This document shows, in pieces, positions 9,770 to 21,500 of a stretch of DNA of 64,000 bases. The translations under genes and the position numbers were made by a program. The notes under the pieces are model-generated. The model searched no databases and had not been told where the DNA came from. It worked only from the letters and a program-made list of their open reading frames with translations. How positions within the stretch are numbered: position 1 is the stretch's first letter; every line of letters starts with the position of its first letter. Source of the stretch: Sorex araneus (Eukaryota; Chordata; Mammalia; Eulipotyphla; Soricidae). The stretch covers positions 8,448,673 through 8,512,672 of the forward strand of contig NC_073312.1 in assembly GCF_027595985.1 (NCBI RefSeq), read 5' to 3'.

Positions 9770-9986
9770 GGGGTCACGGGGGCACTGTCCAGGGCAGCAC
9801 GAGCACAGCTGTGTCCACCCCCACTTGGCTCCTTCCTGTTCTCAGCTGCTGGCCGTAGTGCCACCACCAGCCCCTCAGCCCGGACCGGGCTCTCGGTCTC
9901 CCCGACGGACCCGTCTCCACACCCCTGTGGCCTCCAGCCTGCAGCCGTGAAGCAGCTTGATTTGTTACCTCACTTAAAAATAGAAA

Positions 9987-10404
9987 TGGGGGGCTGGGGA
10001 GAGAACAGCGGGGATGGGGGGGGCTCTTGCCTTGCACGCTGACTCAGGTCCACCAGTGCTCCCTGGGTGCAGAGCCAGGAGTAAGTCCTGAGCACTGCTG
10101 GATGTGACCCGCAAACCAAACCAAAAAAGAGCAAAACTGCAGGGGGGAGGGAGCACAGAGAATATCGAGGGGGTTTGCCTTGCACAAGGCTGACCCAGGT
10201 TCAACCTCCAGTATTTCATATGGTCCCCCAAGCCCCGCCAGAAGTGACCCCTGAGCGCCCAGCTAAGCGTAATCAGGTGTGGGCCCAAAACAAAAGGGCA
10301 GAAATGGGGGCTGGAGCACGTACAGGAGATTGGGCACTTGCCTTGCACACGGCCGACCCTGGTCCAGTCCTGCACCACGTGGGCCCGAGCACAGAGCTGC
10401 AAGT
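9987..10404 (+). mobile_element. Three diverged A-type SINEs in tandem (9987-10137, 10141-10298, 10306-10404)
   Basis: Each starts with a GGGGCTGG-like head. The first two end in CAAACCAAACC- and CCCAAAACAAAAG-type tails; the third is truncated. They lie just past the SFXN4 poly(A) signals. Confidence 0.75.
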
Positions 10405-10469
10405 AGCCCTCCACCTCCACCAGCCTGGGACCCCAACTGTTCCCCTTCAGCTCCCTCCCCCCTCCACAC

Positions 10470-10644
10470 TTTTATGTATTTGTTTTGGGGTCACACCCAG
10501 CGATGCTCAGGGGTTACTCCTGGCTCTGCACTCAAGAGTTTCTCCTGTCGGTGCTTGGGGGACCATGTGGGATGCTGGGAATGAAACCCAGGCCAGTCAC
10601 GTGCAAGGCAAACGCCCTTCCCGCTGTGCTATCGCTCCAGCCCT
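10470..10644 (-). mobile_element. A-type SINE, near full length, inverted
   Basis: It reads TTTTGGGGTCACACCCAGCG through to CGCTCCAGCCC with modest divergence. Confidence 0.9.
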
Positions 10645-10992
10645 ACTCCACACAAATTTAAAAGCAAAGCCCCTGCATTGCCAAATGCTTCATTTGGGGT
10701 CACACCTGATTGCATGCTTCTAGGGCAACTCCTGGCCAGGACCCAAACTCGGGCCATGGTCTGGGTATTTGCTCCCACCCGTGAGCTCCCTCCCTGCGCC
10801 GGGGTCAGCCTTGCCCGGAGCACAGCCTCCGCCTGCTGTCCGGGCACTCTGTCCAATGGAGACCATCTTTCCCTTGCAGCCCACCCAAACCCCTCGGATG
10901 GAAAGAGCGTTACCCTGACACGCCCCTGCCACAGGGCCTGGGCTCCAAAACACATCTGCAGGGCCACGTGGGCTAGCCCAGCTCAGGCCGAC

Positions 10993-11010
10993 GGCGCCCC
11001 CTGCTGGCAC
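10993..11010 (-). promoter_or_regulatory. CTCF-like motif between the convergent SFXN4 and DENND10 ends
   Basis: On the minus strand the sequence reads GTGCCAGCAGGGGGCGCC, very close to the core CTCF consensus. Confidence 0.5.
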
Positions 11011-11094
11011 TGCCTGAGGCCTGCAGCCCTGCTCCCCCATAGTCTTTCCTGCCCTTAGAAAGCAGGTCCGAAAAGGGAATCTGCCCACCACAGA

Positions 11095-11265
11095 GGCGGA
11101 AGGCTGGGGGTGGGGTTGGTGGGAGGGATACTGGGGACATTGGTGGTGGAGAATGGGCACTAGTGGAGGGATGGGTACTCAAATACTATATGACTGAAAC
11201 GTAAGCACGAAGGTTTTAAGTCTGTAACTGTATCTCATGGTGATTCATTTAAAAAAAGTTTTTAA
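11095..11265 (+). mobile_element. L1-like 3'-end fragment
   Basis: The fragment contains GGTGGGAGGGATACTGGGGA, GGTGGTGGAGAATGGGCACT and TATATGACTGAAAC, then TGTATCTCATGGTGATTCA and A-rich sequence. The reverse complement of 46388-46560 is clearly related. The L1 assignment is from general recognition of mammalian L1 3'UTRs. Confidence 0.6.
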
Positions 11266-11493
11266 GGGCTGGAGCGACAGCACAGCGGGTAGGGCGTTTG
11301 CCTTGCACGTGGCCGACCCGGGTTCGAATCCCAGCATCCCATATGGTCCCCTGAGCACCGCCAGGGGTGATTCCTGAGTGCATGAGCCAGGGGTGATTCC
11401 TGAGTGCATGAGCCAGGGGTGATTCCTGAGTGCATGAGCCAGGAGTGACCCCTGTGCATTGCCAGGTGTGACCCAAAAAGAAAAAAAAAAAAA
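11266..11493 (+). mobile_element. A-type SINE with an internal 26-bp triplication
   Basis: A young copy, longer than usual. The segment CCAGGGGTGATTCCTGAGTG plus CATGAG occurs three times in a row at 11361-11438; normal copies have one. Confidence 0.95.
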
Positions 11494-11555
11494 TGTTTTT
11501 AAAAAAGAAAGCAGGTCTAGTCACCCCCAGGGGACAAAACAATGAAAGCCACTTT

Positions 11556-11612
11556 CGTTTTGGCCACACCCAGCCGTGCTCGGGGGCCACTCCCGGCAAG
11601 TCTTGGGGGTTG
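11556..11612 (-). mobile_element. A-type SINE fragment, inverted
   Basis: It is only TTTTGGCCACACCCAGCCGT and adjoining bases. The rest of 11613-12620 has no recognised element. Confidence 0.4.
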
Positions 11613-12442
11613 CCCTCCCCTCTGCCCCATCACCCCAGCCGCTGCTCTCTGGGGCCTGCTTCAGACTTGCAGTTTCCCAGTGCCGGCGCCTTTGCCCAGA
11701 GCCTTGCTCTCGCCTTCCGGACCAGCACGCAGGTCCCCTCGCAGCTATGGTCTCTGGGCCTGTGTCCACTTCCCTCTGCTGTTCCCTCAGCTCTGACTCC
11801 AGCTTAGGCCTCAGATTGCATTTGGGTAACAACCACTCCTCCGGGAAGCCTTCCAGGAGTCACCATCCTGGACGAGGTACCCACCCATGTCCTCCCACTT
11901 ATGGGTGAATCCGGTGTCCCTGGAGGTCGCCATGAGGTCCCTGTGCCGCGCTGGTTCTGGTACAGCACAACACACAGCTCACACTTGTGGACCAGAGGGA
12001 CCTTTCCTGCACCCGGGACCCACCCTCAATGTCCCTGGGCCATCGCGAGGGCTAATTCCAAGTCTGCTGAAAGGGGAAGAGAGCCCTCGGGGCCAGAGCA
12101 CGCGCTTGCGTGGTTCCCGATATACCAGGTTTGAGCCCTGCAAAAATAAGGGGGATTCACAACAGCTGGAGGGCCACAGCGACCTGCTGGACAGCCCCGC
12201 ACACAGTGTGCCAGGGCTCCTGCACTGCCCGGCCCCGCAGGGGGCATGGGAAGGTGAGCTCAGGTCAGCTCTGGGCAGTGCGGGCAGGAGCCAGCCGGTG
12301 GCACAGGAGCGTGGACAGGACCCCTTAACTGCCAGAGGGGTCTCTGGGCAGGGCCAGAAAGGGATTCTTATACCGCCGAGAGTCAATTCCAGAAGTAGGT
12401 CACAGTGCTTCCTCTGCCCTGTTGAGTATGAAATATTTCCAT

Positions 12443-12448
12443 TTTATT
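12443..12448 (-). promoter_or_regulatory. DENND10: Candidate distal DENND10 polyadenylation signal
   Basis: This is the first canonical AATAAA noticed on the minus strand downstream of the stop, about 1.6 kb away. The SINE-free sequence 13209-14024 may be 3'UTR. An earlier non-canonical signal is possible. Confidence 0.25.
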
Positions 12449-12627
12449 TCTGCATCAAGTTTGTCATGAACAAGGTTGATCATTAACTAATATCGAAAGA
12501 AAAAATGAGGGAGAAAAGGTGTTAGTATTAATTTTCATAAAGTGCAGGTTGAATTTTCAGTTGCTTGCCCAAGGCCACGCCATCATTCCCACCCTCCCTG
12601 GCCCTACCCAAGGATGAGAAAAGAACT

Positions 12628-12798
12628 TTTGTTGTGTTTGGGGGCCACACCCGGCAGTGCTCGGGGCTTAGTCCTGGCTGTGCTCAGGAGAACCCTCCTG
12701 GCAGGGCTCCAGACCACTTGGGGGTGCCGGAGGCTGAGCCCAGGCCGGCTGCATGCAAGGCAAGTGCCCTGTCCACTGTGCTCGCTCTTGCCCGCAGG
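12628..12798 (-). mobile_element. Diverged A-type SINE, inverted
   Basis: GGGGGCCACACCCGGCAGTG is at the tail side and GCATGCAAGGCAAGTGCCCT at the box region. Confidence 0.75.
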
Positions 12799-12825
12799 CC
12801 TCCTCTGAACCTTTCTGCCCAACAG

Positions 12826-13208
12826 CATCTGGGAGAGACGGCGAAGGGCAGTGTGTGTGCCGGAGGCCCAGGTTTGATCGCCGGTACCACCGGGTCCCCT
12901 GAGCACTGTCACATATGACCCCAGAGCTAAAGAAGAAACAAGGATCTAACACCGAGGGGAAAGGCAAGATCTGACAGACGGAAGAGCTTACAGAGTGTTT
13001 TTCTGGGTAAGATTTCTCAGGAGAACAGTACTGGTGAGGAGACAATCTTCTGAGGGCTGGAGAAACAGCGCAGCAGGAAGCGCACACGCTTGGCGTGCAG
13101 GGCCAGTGCCCTGGGCCTTGGGGTGCCCCGAGCAACTGCCAGGAGCCAGCCCTGAGCACTGGGCGGGGAGCAGCCCCTGAGTACTGTTAAGTGTGGTCCA
13201 CAAAACAA
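12826..13208 (+). mobile_element. Two diverged A-type SINEs (12826-12943, 13052-13208)
   Basis: Both are recognised from B-box and GAGCACTG motifs; the second ends TTAAGTGTGGTCCAC. They would lie in the DENND10 3'UTR if the distal poly(A) site is used. Confidence 0.6.
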
Positions 13209-14024
13209 AGCCGTCTCTTATAAGGACTGTGACTGGGTGAAGTGACCAGTGCATAAGCGAATCCTCCCCGGTCTGCAGGCGTGAACACGGTCCGAATGAA
13301 CGACATCGCGGCCAGCTTACTTTTACTGAAGTGACTGAACACCGTCTCTGGCTGGCCCCGGCAGGAAGCTCTGCCTTTCTCGTCAGAGTGGGCGTGCTTC
13401 CCTCTCCCGTGTGCGGACAGAATGTCTTTCTCCACGAGAACTTGCGAGCAACAGGGTTAGCGCGGCGGGGTTAACGGCGGAGCCCTCGACAGTATAAATA
13501 TGGATTATTAAAGTTGTCTACTCAAGTATAAAAATCTATGCAAAACCCGCCTAGGCAAAATATTCAAAGGCCAAGAAAAAAAAATTTTTTTTCTTTCTTT
13601 TCTTTTCTTTTTTTTTGCAAGAAAGTGCGGCTGTCGGGTCTCCAGACAGTTCTGCGGGAAGCGTCGGTCTGGCTCAGAGCAGAGAGTTCCTCGCGAGGAA
13701 TTTAAAAATTCTTCCTAGAAGAATACAAAGCAGAATTTCAGGCAGCTTTCTGAAAATGAACCGCTGGCTTGTGTCGGCAGAGACACGGGGGACCCTTCGG
13801 CGCAAGGCAGGCTCCGGGTCTGCGGGCGTCCGCAGGAAGATCGCCCCGGGGGGAGGCGGGAGCCCCCGCCAGAGAGCCGAGAGTGTTTTTCATACGTGTT
13901 TCAGTGCTTCTTCTCAAGTCAGATTGCCATTCTTGCCAACGGATCGTGGGAACGAGGACCTTCCTGTGTTCCTTGACGTCACACGGTCTCGGGAGCGCGG
14001 CGAGAGAGGGCCGGCTGGGCGCCG
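13209..14024 (-). other. DENND10: Probable DENND10 3'UTR
   Basis: SINE-free sequence directly after the stop, with AT-rich blocks such as 13490-13560 and a T-rich run at 13587-13617. No polyadenylation signal of canonical form was found inside it. Confidence 0.4.
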
Positions 14025-14201
14025 TCAGATTTTCAGCATCTGTTCAGCCGCTGCGAGGTGGTAGAGGAAGTTCTCTGTGGCCGACGGGAACCGCCTCTGC
14101 TTCAGCGCCTCGACGCTGAGCACCCGCTTCCCTCCGTCGCCCGAGGCCTCCGAGAACGGCGTCAGGATGGCGAGGACTTCCCGGGTCTTTTGGGAAATGT
14201 C
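14025..14201 (-). CDS. DENND10: DENND10 exon 9 (stop)
   Basis: The acceptor CTTAAAG at the upstream edge precedes [20 protein letters not shown]. The exon ends [10 protein letters not shown] with TGA at 14027-14025. Confidence 0.96.
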   Translation of the reverse strand, partial: DISQKTREVLAILTPFSEASGDGGKRVLSVEALKQRRFPSATENFLYHLAAAEQMLKI

Positions 14202-17200
14202 CTTTAAGAGAGCAGGAGAATGGGCTCTGTCGGTCTCGGTTTGAACCATTTACAGGTGATTAGACTAACTCTATGCATTAAGAAATAGGGGCTGGAGCAA
14301 TAGCACAGCGGGTAGGGCGTTTGCCTTGCACGCGGCCGACCCGGGTTCGATTCCCAGCATCCCATAGGGTCCCCTGAGCACCACCAGGAGTAATCCTGAG
14401 TGCATGAGCCAGGAGTAACCCCTGTGCATCACCAGGTGTGACCCGAAAAGCAAAAAAAAAAAAAAGAAAAAAGAAAAAAAGAAATAGGGGCCAGAGGGGG
14501 GACTGGAGCAATAGTTCAGCGGGTAGGGCATTGTACGCGGCCGACCCAGGTTCGATTCCCAGCATCCCATATGGCCTCCTGAGCACCACCAGGGGTGATT
14601 CCTGAGTGCAGAGCCAGGAATAACTCCTGTGCATTGCCGGGTGTGACCCAAAAAGCAAAAAAAAAAAAAAAAAAAAAAAAAGAAGAAACTGGGGCCGGAG
14701 AGATAGTATAGCGAGCAGGGCAGCCTTGCATGCTGATGACCAGGTTCCATCCCATATGGTCCCCAGGCCCCTGAGCACAGAGCCGGGAGTCAGCCCCGAG
14801 TACTCTGCATGCTGCAGGTGTGGCCCGAGCACAAAACAAACGGGGGTTGGAGCCAAGCACAGAAGGGAGGGCACTGCCTTGCGCGCAGCTGACCCGGCCG
14901 GATCCCCTGCATCCCCCAGATGGTCCTGCGAGGGGGCCGGAGCAACAGTACCCCAGATGGGCCTGCGAATCTGCCAGGAGTGATCCCCGAGCACAGAGCC
15001 AAGAGTAAGTCCCGAGCACTGGGTGTGACCCAGAAACCAAAACTAAACCAAATAATAATAAAAAAGGAAACAGGGATTGGAGCGATAGCACAGCGGGGAG
15101 GGCGTTTGCCTTGCACGCGGCCGACCCGGGTTCGATTCCCAGCATCCCATATGGTCCCCAGGGCACCACCAGGAGTAATTCCTGAGTGCAGAGCCAGGAA
15201 TAATCCTGTGCATTGCCAGGTGTGACCCAAAAAGCAAAAAAAAAAAAAAAAAAAAAAGGAAGCATAAGAAACGGGCCCGGGGGACCTGCAGAGCCAGCTG
15301 AGGCCTAAGCTGGGCCTCCTGTCTCTACCCCACGCTGCGGGGTGGTGCTGCCACTGGGTCCCCAGCGCCTAAGTGTGCGTCTCCGGCTCACGGCGCCCAG
15401 TGCATGAGCACCACAACCAAGCTGTGGGCCTGGACACACAATGACAAGGAAGAGAAGCGGGCAGAGTGTGAGAGAAACACAACAAACCCACATTCCCGAC
15501 ACGGGCTAAAGAGAAGCCAGAGAGAATGGACACGGGCCGTGGGACAGTCCAGCGCGCAGGCCCCTGCCTCGCCCTGCGGGCAGCCGGGACCCGTGGGGTG
15601 GCGTGTACTCTGAGCTCCTGCGCCCTCGGGCTCGATCCCGGTACCCCGCAGGGTCCCCCCGAGCACGGCCAGAAGCGATCCCGAGTACTGCTGGGTGTGG
15701 CCCCCACACCAAATCCAAACCTCACATAGTGCCGCATTCATTCCCACAGAAAGCGCGGCCCGAGGGAGGCCTGGTCCTGGAGCGGCACGGCGGGCCCAGA
15801 CAGACACGGGCGGACGGGAAGCTGTGGCTCAGTCTCCCCGGGTCGCCGTGGGCCACGCGGCACCTCTCCCAGATCTCCCACCGTGCTCTGCCGCCCTCTG
15901 TCCCCACGGGCACATGGCGAGCCCCGGGTACCTGGATGACTTCGCCGTCGGATTTCTCCGGGTCCTCGGCGGACTCCACGATGAACTGCCCGACCTCTCT
16001 GTGCAGCTTGCCCATGGTCATGGCCTCTGGGGGGTGGAAGAACAGGCTGTGTGAACAGTCGGGAACTTGGAGCAGGCCGTGACAGAGGGAACGACCCCGA
16101 AGCCGGTGGCACCACGCCCACGTCACCGTCTTACTCCCGAACTCGGAGCCGGCAGAGCTAGGGAAGGGGGGCGAGGGGGAAGGAGAGCCCGAAGGCGCCC
16201 GGCGCTCTGCTCTCACCTTTGGCGGGAGGCGCGACGGAGATCTCGCGGTCTGCGAGGTTCACGAACACGTCGTAGAGGTCTGATCGGCGGCTCACCTCGG
16301 GGTCCACAAAGCCGGCCACGTAGCCTACGCGGGACACGGACACCCGGCGTGGGTTGGGAGAGAGCGAGGCTGGGCCGCAGCCCCCGACCACGGTCTACCC
16401 TGCTCAGCTGACCAGGGCAGGTGCTGCGCCCCCAGAAATAACCACCCCCCCCAACTCCATGCGTTCCCAGAGCAGACTCAAGCACCCGGCAGGAGGCTGC
16501 GGGAAAGTGTTTCCGTCGCGGTTCCTGCCCTCCGGGCCCAAGAGACGGGCTGTGGGAGCCGGAGGGATTCTTCCCTTCTGTCGGTGTGGGGGCCATGCCC
16601 GCGCTGCTCAGATGAGCTGCTGGGGACGGGACCCTGGTAGGTCGAGTGCAAGGCAGGCGCCCTGAGCCCCATGGCTATCTCTCCAGCCCGTTACGGAGAC
16701 TTCCGGATGGGACCTTCCCCAGCTGAACACGAGCTGCTGAGTGAGGGACCCGGCAGGCAGGCTGGAGCCCGGCTGGAGGGGCAGAGCCTGGGCCTGATCC
16801 CCCCAGCACTCTGGGAGTGACCACTGAGCGCTGAGCACTGAGCTGGGAACAGCCCCCGAGCACCGCCAGGTGTGGCCCCTGAACACCAAAATAACTTGCA
16901 ACTGGGGTTGGGGCACCAGTGCGAGAGCCCAGGCCTCACACACAGCAGGCCCTGGCCCTGTCCCAGGCAGCGCGCCAGGCAGAGCCCTGCTACCCCCAAA
17001 CACCGCAGGCCCCGAGCACTGTCCGACATGAGCATCTCAGGGGAGGTCCTCGCTGCTCCCACCCCCAAAAGGAAGAACATTTTAAGAGTCGCGGTAGCTC
17101 AGTGGAAGAATACTTGGCAAAGAATTTGTTGGCCAAAGAAATAAGGAATGCTCAGAACTGCCCTTTAGAGTTTGTGCACGCACACACACAAACATGCATA

Positions 17201-18495
17201 TGCACAAACATGCACACATGCGCACACACACACATGCATACACGTGTGTGCACACACATACCTGTGCACGCCTGCAGGGCTTCCAGCTCCTCCGCCTGGA
17301 GGTGCACGAAAGGGTGGAGGATGGTCCAGTCCTGCCGGTGCCACACCAGGGCAGGCAGAGTCCTGGGGAGCCAAGCGAGGGGTCCGGCCCCATCATCAGT
17401 GTCCGCTGACGGGCCCCCGGCCTCCCTCTCCCCTCTCCAGGACGGGGAACTGTGCCCACACCTCCGGACGTCTAACCCAAGCAAGGGAACGTCTGGGCCT
17501 CCTCCAGGAACCAGAAAGACAGTTCAAGGGCTGAGCCCCTGCTTAGCACACGGGGGTCCAGTGACTACGCTGCTGGGAGCGACCCCTGAGCACAGAGCTG
17601 GAAGAGCTTCTGTTCCTCACCAGCCCCCACCCCTGAAAAAAAAAAAAGGTTCCCTCCAACCCCAGGGAAGGGGGGCTGGAGGGTGAGGGTCCCAGAGCCG
17701 GAGCCAGGAGTAAGCCTTGAGCTCGGGGATGAGGTTCCAAACCCTGGCCTAACACGCGCTACTTAACACCCCATGAACAACTGAACCTGGCACATGGAAA
17801 CCTCGAGGCCCCTCTTCCAGGCAGCCCCCCGGAGCTGACGCTGTAATGACCGGGGACCAGACCTTGTAAACTCCTGGACGGCTTCTACTTTGGGGTGATA
17901 GACGACGATCCTTTTCTTGAGCATCAGTGCGGTATGTAAGATAACGGTTTCCATTCCAAACTGGGATACAATGTCTTAAAATAAAGGAATTACCACGTCA
18001 CTACATCAGATAGAAAAAAATAGGGTTTTGCTTCCAAAAAAAAATTTGTGTTTGTTTTTGGACCACATCTGGTGGCACTCAGGAATTACTCCTGGCAGTG
18101 CTCGGGGCCATCTGGCGTGCTGGGGAGCAAGCTCAGATGGATCCTGCGCAAGGCACGAGCCCTCAACCCGCTGCCCTGTCTCTCTGGCCCCAGAATCTTT
18201 GTTGTTTAAACACAAAGGGCTTTTTCCTTCAGAGAGCAGATGAGAAATGCGGGTGTCTGTCACCAGCGGCCAGGTGACAGACACCTGACTCTGTCAATCA
18301 GACTGGCCGGATGTGTCAAAGTGATAGCACAGCAGGGGCCGGAGCGATAGCACAGTGGGTAGGGCGTTTGCCTTGCATGCAGCCGACCCGGGTTTGATCC
18401 CCGGCATCCCATATGGTCCCCCAAGCACTGCCAGGAGTAATTCCTGAGTGCAAAGCCAGGAGTAACCCCTGAGCATTGCTGGGTGTGACCCAAAA

Positions 18496-18531
<36 letters not shown>

Positions 18532-21500
18532 GATAGCACAGCAGGCAGGGCTCTTTCCTTGCATGCGGCCGCCCCGGGTTCAATCCCCGGCATCCGACAT
18601 GGTCTCCCGAGCACTGCCAGGAGTAACCCCTGAGCACTGCTGGGTGTGACCCAAAAGGGGGACAAGGATGACACAGTGTCACTGAGACCCCCATTGAACT
18701 CCAGGTGGTGGCTTAGCTGTGGGCTGTCACTTTGGACTTTCCAGCAAGAGAAGAGCAGGGAGTTGAGGGGCCCCAGTTAAGGCCCTTGCCTCGAGTGCGG
18801 CTGACCCGGGTTCCACCCAGGGAATCCCACGGTCTGCTAAGCACTGCAGAGAGCGGCCTCAAATCAGTCAGGGGCCGTCCCCTCAGCACAGAGCCAGGAG
18901 TAGCCCCCAAGCACCGCCGGCATGGCTCAATTGGCCCACCGCGCCCCGCCCCACTCAGGGAAAAAGAAAGAGAAGTGGGTCGGGAGCTTGAGCTCTGCAG
19001 AAGGAAGCGACTGCCCAGGTCTCAGGAGACCGACACTGTGGAAATCAGAGGGGAGAGTGCTGGATTTATATGAGGCCGACCCGGGTTCGATCCCCCACAC
19101 CCCATAGGGCACCCTGAGCACTTCCAGGAGAGATTCCTGAGTGCAGAGGTGGGAGTAAGCCCTGAGCTCTGCCAGTGTGACCCCAGATGCTCAAAAATTA
19201 ACTAAAAATTAGTGAAACCAAAAATTAATCTAGGGGCTGGAGCGATAGCACAGCGGGTAGGGCGTTTGCCTTGCATGCGGCCGACCCGAGTTTTATTCCC
19301 AGCATCCCATATGGTCCCCTGAGCACCACCAGGGGTAATTCCTGAGCAAGTGCAGAGCCAGGAGTAACCCCTGTGCATCGCCAGGTGTGACCCAAAAAGA
19401 AAAAAAAAATTAATTAAAAAGAGCATCAGTGGCTGATGCAGTTAACTCCCCTCCCTCCTGCCCGCCCCGGAAAGCAGTTTTCCCGAGATGCAAAGAACCT
19501 GTGGGAAGACGCTGCTGGGGGCTGGGGCGGGGCGGGGCTGGGCGGGCTGGGGAATGGTGCTTAGGGGCTCAGTTCTCCTCCCTGCCAGCGCCTGGCTCAC
19601 CTTTGACGGAGCCTGCCAGGTAGGCCTTGCGGGCGGAGAAGTCCTTGCTGAGGAAAGAGCCGTTCTCCTCACTCTGGCAGGCGCCCTTGGTGAGCACGGC
19701 GATGTAGCTCTCCATCATCCGCACCGGGGTCCCGTGCTTCACATACATCCTGCAGGGACAGGAGGCCGAGCGCTCGCCTTTCGCCGGAGCCCGGAGCCCG
19801 GAGCCCGGAGCGCAGGGGAGAGACGCGCGGGCAGAGCTGGGGCCCGACGGGAGGGCCTGAGCCCGGGTCTGTGCGTGACAGGACGGCCTGTACTGTGGGT
19901 GGGGACAGCGTTCACAGCACGGCAAAGCAGCCTTGAGAGTGGGCCGGAGCAAGAGCCCAGCGGGGAGGGCGTCTGCCTTGCAGGCGGCCGACCCAGATTT
20001 GATTCCCGGCATCCCATAGGGTCCCCCGAGCACCTTCGGGAGTAACCCCTATGCACCGCCGGGTGTGACCCCAAAGTCAAACAAACAAAAAAAGCCTCGA
20101 GAGACCCGTGGAACGGCTCTCTGAGTTGGCCCCCGGGTGACTCTGGGGGGCCCCGTCATGCTCCCGGCCGCTGTCCACTGGGCCGCTGACGCCTGACGCG
20201 CACTAGCAGCATACTGTCGTGACAACTGCCGTGGTCCCGGGGAAGGAGCGAATCAGGTGTCGGCCCCCACTCAGCCCCGGAGCCCCCAGAGGATGCTGCA
20301 CTTGGGTCATTAAGAAATCCAACTCCTTCCCTTTCTGGCGGTAAGTTCCCTCTTGACGGCCCCCTCTGCCCCTCCCTGAGAGCCCCTTCCTGTGAGTAAC
20401 TGAATCCAAATTGTGCTCAAGAAGCACAACTGGGTCTTTCGGTAGCTGATGGGATAGAAAACTGGGAAGTAAATAAAAATCATTACTTACAGATTACCCA
20501 ATGTTTATGGCAGAGCCTGGCAAGCTCCCTGTGGCGTGTTTGATGTGCCAAAAACAGTAACAAGTCTCACAATGGAGACGTTACTGGTGCCCGCTCGAGC
20601 AAATCGATGAGCAACGGGATGACAGTGATACAGTGATACTCAATGCTTACATTTAGTATAGGTAAGTGGAGGGAAAGCCAATATTTTTACCTATATCCCA
20701 GTCATCAATGATTTTTTTTGTTGGTTTGTTTTTGGGTCACACCTGGCAGTGCTTGGAGCCCTGGGAACCCTCTGAGGTACTGGAGGTGAAGCCCGGGCCA
20801 GCGGCGTGCAAGGCCAGTGCCCTACTACTGTCCTACCTCCCCAGTCTTTTTTTTTTTTTTTTTTTTTGCCTTTTGGGTCACACCCAGCGATGCTCAGGCG
20901 TTACTCCTGGCTTTGCACTCAGGAATTACCCCTGGCGGTGCTTGGGGGACCATATGGGATGCCAGGGATCGAACCTGGGTCGGCCGCGTGCAAGGCAAAC
21001 GCCCTCCCCGCTGTGCTAGCTCCGGCCCCTACCTCCCCAGTCTTATCTGTTTTCACTATTTCAATGCACAGATTGAACAATAAGTGTGAAAGCAAATATG
21101 TAAGGCAGGAGTCAAACCCATAAACCCAGTCGCGTGCCTCTCTGGGCGGGTCCAAAGAAAACAGTCCCCAGAGCCCTGGCGACTGGTGACCCAAAAGGTG
21201 GGAGCCTGGGAATGAGGGGGACGGGGGACCGGACCGCATCCCCTTCCCTAGCACCTGCCTTTCCCCTCCGTGCTCACATCAGCACCAGCAACGGCAACTG
21301 AAAAGCCGGACAGAGGCCGGAGGGCTGAGCACCTGCTCACGTGCCAGGAGCCTCACATTTGAGCCCAGCAACGTCGGGTCCCTGGAGCCCCCCTCCCCCC
21401 ACCGGAACCCCCAAACAAACCAAAGGTAGCAAAATAGAAACATTCTCTGGTGCCAGAGATGAGACAAAGATTGGGGGGAAGGGATGGGGACCGACAATCG

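Noticed and set aside
14271-15265. Frames with [13 protein letters not shown] or [12 protein letters not shown], repeated all over the window
   Set aside because: These are translated A-type SINEs and recur at every copy; they are not a protein family.
17092-17140. tRNA-like GCGGTAGCTCAGTGG
   Set aside because: It has an A-box-like start, but no B box or matching stem follows; probably a remnant of an old SINE or chance.
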